NCBI GenBank assembly: GCA_937886325.1
Contig: CALABV010000051.1
Coordinates: 1-64,000 of the forward strand
Reading direction: 5' to 3'
DNA from: an uncultured Geobacter sp.
GTDB lineage: Bacteria; Desulfobacterota; Desulfuromonadia; Geobacterales; Geobacteraceae
Length of the DNA stretch: 64,000 bases
Part shown: in pieces, positions 63,111 to 64,000 of the stretch
Position numbering within the stretch: the first letter of the stretch is position 1
How the letters are laid out: each line of letters opens with the position of its first letter
Program-made: the position numbers and the translations under genes
The notes under the pieces: model-generated
Told to the model about the DNA's origin: nothing
The model's database searches: none
Seen by the model: only the letters and a program-made list of their open reading frames with translations

Positions 63111-63485
63111 ATGCTCAAGAATTACAAGGAACTTCAGGTATGGCAGAAAGCGTATCAGGTTTGCCTGGAAATATACCGGCTGACAAAATCCTTTCCGCAA
63201 GATGAGCGGTATGGTTTGACATCTCAAATCCGCAGGGCCGCGGTTTCGGTCCCATCCAATATCGCTGAAGGGTATGGCAGAAAAACGACGAACGAATACA
63301 TTCAGGCGCTTTACATAGCGTACGGTTCCACATGCGAGATTGAAACCCAGGCGCTCCTTGCCGGTGATTTAAAGTACGTAGGAGTAGAAGAGTTGCAGAA
63401 ACTTCTTCTGGAAATCGGCGATCTTGAGCGAATGCTGAAAGGGCTGATAAATTCATTGAAGAGTAAGGTCCAAAAAGATCCATGA
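63111..63485 (+). CDS. Four-helix-bundle protein (S23/IVS-encoded type)
   Basis: The 124-residue protein has the family signature: NYKELQVWQKAYQVCLEIYR at the start, SQIRRAAVSVPSNIAEGYGR in the middle and LLEIGDLERMLKGLINSL at the end. Relatives are encoded in 23S rRNA intervening sequences of spirochaetes and as stand-alone genes in many genomes; one relative (bAvd) is an accessory of diversity-generating retroelements. The function of stand-alone copies is unknown. It is flanked on both sides by CCC/GGG heptad repeats in inverted orientation and interrupts the exopolysaccharide gene order. Confidence 0.9.
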   Translation: MLKNYKELQVWQKAYQVCLEIYRLTKSFPQDERYGLTSQIRRAAVSVPSNIAEGYGRKTTNEYIQALYIAYGSTCEIETQALLAGDLKYVGVEELQKLLLEIGDLERMLKGLINSLKSKVQKDP

Positions 63486-63521
63486 TGTGCGACCTATCAC
63501 TCGGCCCCTTGGACAATGGAT

Positions 63522-63583
63522 CCCTCGACTCCTCAACCCTTCAACCCCTAGAATCCTTGACCCCTAGAACCCATGAACCCTAG
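63522..63583 (-). repeat. CCCTAGA-type heptad repeat, right flank of the four-helix-bundle gene
   Basis: The stretch is built of units such as CCCTCGA, CCCTTCAA, CCCCTAGAA and CCCATGAA, the complement of the left-flank type. The ATG at 63573, the start of the next gene, lies within it. Confidence 0.75.
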
Positions 63584-64000
63584 AATTATCAACGGCCTCA
63601 GCTTTGATATCGAAGACTGGTTCCAGGTGGAGAACCTGAAAGGCGCCATCTCGGCGGACAGCTGGGATCGGTGCGACCTGCGGGTAGTGGAAAATACCCG
63701 GCGGATCCTTCGCATCCTTGAAAGAAGCGATACCAAGGCCACGTTCTTCATCCTCGGCTGGATTGCGGAACGATGCGCGGGGCTGGTGGAGGAAATTGCC
63801 GCGGCCGGCCACGAAATCGCAAGCCACGGCTACAGCCACGAACTCATCTACAAACTGGATGCGTCTGCATTCGCCCGGGACCTGGGTAGGTCGAAGAGCG
63901 TCATCGAAGCAATCACCGGCCGTCCGGTGCGCGGCTACCGCGCCCCCTCCTTCTCCCTCACCCCGGAAACGGGTTGGGCGCTGGACGTCCTCCGTGAACT
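63573..64000 (+). CDS. XrtA-type polysaccharide deacetylase (partial, runs off the window)
   Basis: The visible 142 residues start NGLSFDIEDWFQVENL, the hallmark of the PEP-CTERM-locus deacetylase family (with a C-terminal DUF3473 elsewhere). They continue with ATFFILGWIAERCAGLVEEI, the metal-binding SHGYSHE and RAPSFSLTPETGWAL. The ATG and first four codons (MNPR) lie inside the CCCTAGA repeat, and no ribosome binding site is visible. This is the third deacetylase-type gene of the locus; genes for XrtA itself are typically found near this one, so they may lie just beyond the window. Confidence 0.9.
   Translation, partial: MNPRIINGLSFDIEDWFQVENLKGAISADSWDRCDLRVVENTRRILRILERSDTKATFFILGWIAERCAGLVEEIAAAGHEIASHGYSHELIYKLDASAFARDLGRSKSVIEAITGRPVRGYRAPSFSLTPETGWALDVLRE

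Noticed and set aside
33282..64000. Exosortase XrtA and PEP-CTERM substrate proteins
   Set aside because: No protein here has the exosortase membrane signature or a C-terminal PEP motif with helix and basic tail; only the associated polysaccharide genes are present.
1..64000. CRISPR array, rRNA operon, prophage or complete insertion sequence
   Set aside because: No regularly spaced repeats, rRNA sequence, phage structural genes or transposase frames were seen.

Overview
The window looks like chromosomal DNA of a Geobacter-like deltaproteobacterium (Desulfuromonadales/Desulfuromonadota). The signs are moderately high GC, the futalosine route to menaquinone, a two-subunit glycine decarboxylase with its own lipoylation genes, many response regulators and chemoreceptors, and a large exosortase-A (XrtA/PEP-CTERM) type exopolysaccharide locus. 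Taxonomy is inferred from gene content only.

Positions 1-10 kb hold signalling and stress genes: a broken-off response regulator, a NarL-type regulator, a membrane-embedded spermidine-synthase-like protein, an exported isoaspartate methyltransferase, a TraR/DksA zinc-finger protein and two methyl-accepting chemotaxis proteins, the second with a cytoplasmic FIST sensor. From 10 to 19 kb, on the minus strand, lie tRNA-Ser(CGA), the operon gcvT-gcvH-gcvPA-gcvPB-lipM/lipB-lipA, a DegP protease and an orphan OmpR regulator. From 19.7 to 22.1 kb are prmA, rsmE and an acidic zinc-ribbon protein. From 22 to 27 kb the minus strand carries mqnP-ubiX-mqnE-mqnC-rnd. From 27 to 30 kb are a zinc/manganese ABC importer and tRNA-Lys(CTT).

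From 30.3 kb to the end the window is one exopolysaccharide region on the plus strand. It opens with a histidine kinase and a sigma-54 activator, then a well-formed -24/-12 promoter at 33253-33269. The TPR lipoprotein PrsT, the initiating sugar transferase, export protein, chain-length determinant, tyrosine kinase, outer-membrane barrel, ExeA-like ATPase and a NusG-like antiterminator follow. Next come modification genes (formyltransferase, asparagine-synthetase homologue, deacetylases, GNAT proteins, acyl carrier protein, AMP ligase, PLP decarboxylase, aminotransferase), a flippase, an O-antigen-ligase-like polymerase and a family 2 glycosyltransferase. XrtA itself and PEP-CTERM substrates are not in the window.

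The most notable observations are these. A rhodanese gene at 59832-60287 has an in-frame TGA exactly at the catalytic cysteine, followed by a hairpin at the right distance for a bacterial SECIS, so it is probably an exported selenoprotein. A dispersed repeat family with terminal inverted repeats has three long copies and one internally deleted copy. A second, nested-palindrome element lies at 9886-10100. The sigma-54 promoter should start transcription two bases before the first codon of a degenerate receiver gene. An asparagine-synthetase homologue lacks its glutaminase cysteine. An AT-rich cassette (about 52.4-55.0 kb) has junctions inside flanking genes. A four-helix-bundle gene is framed by inverted CCCTAGA/GGGTTCA-type repeats.
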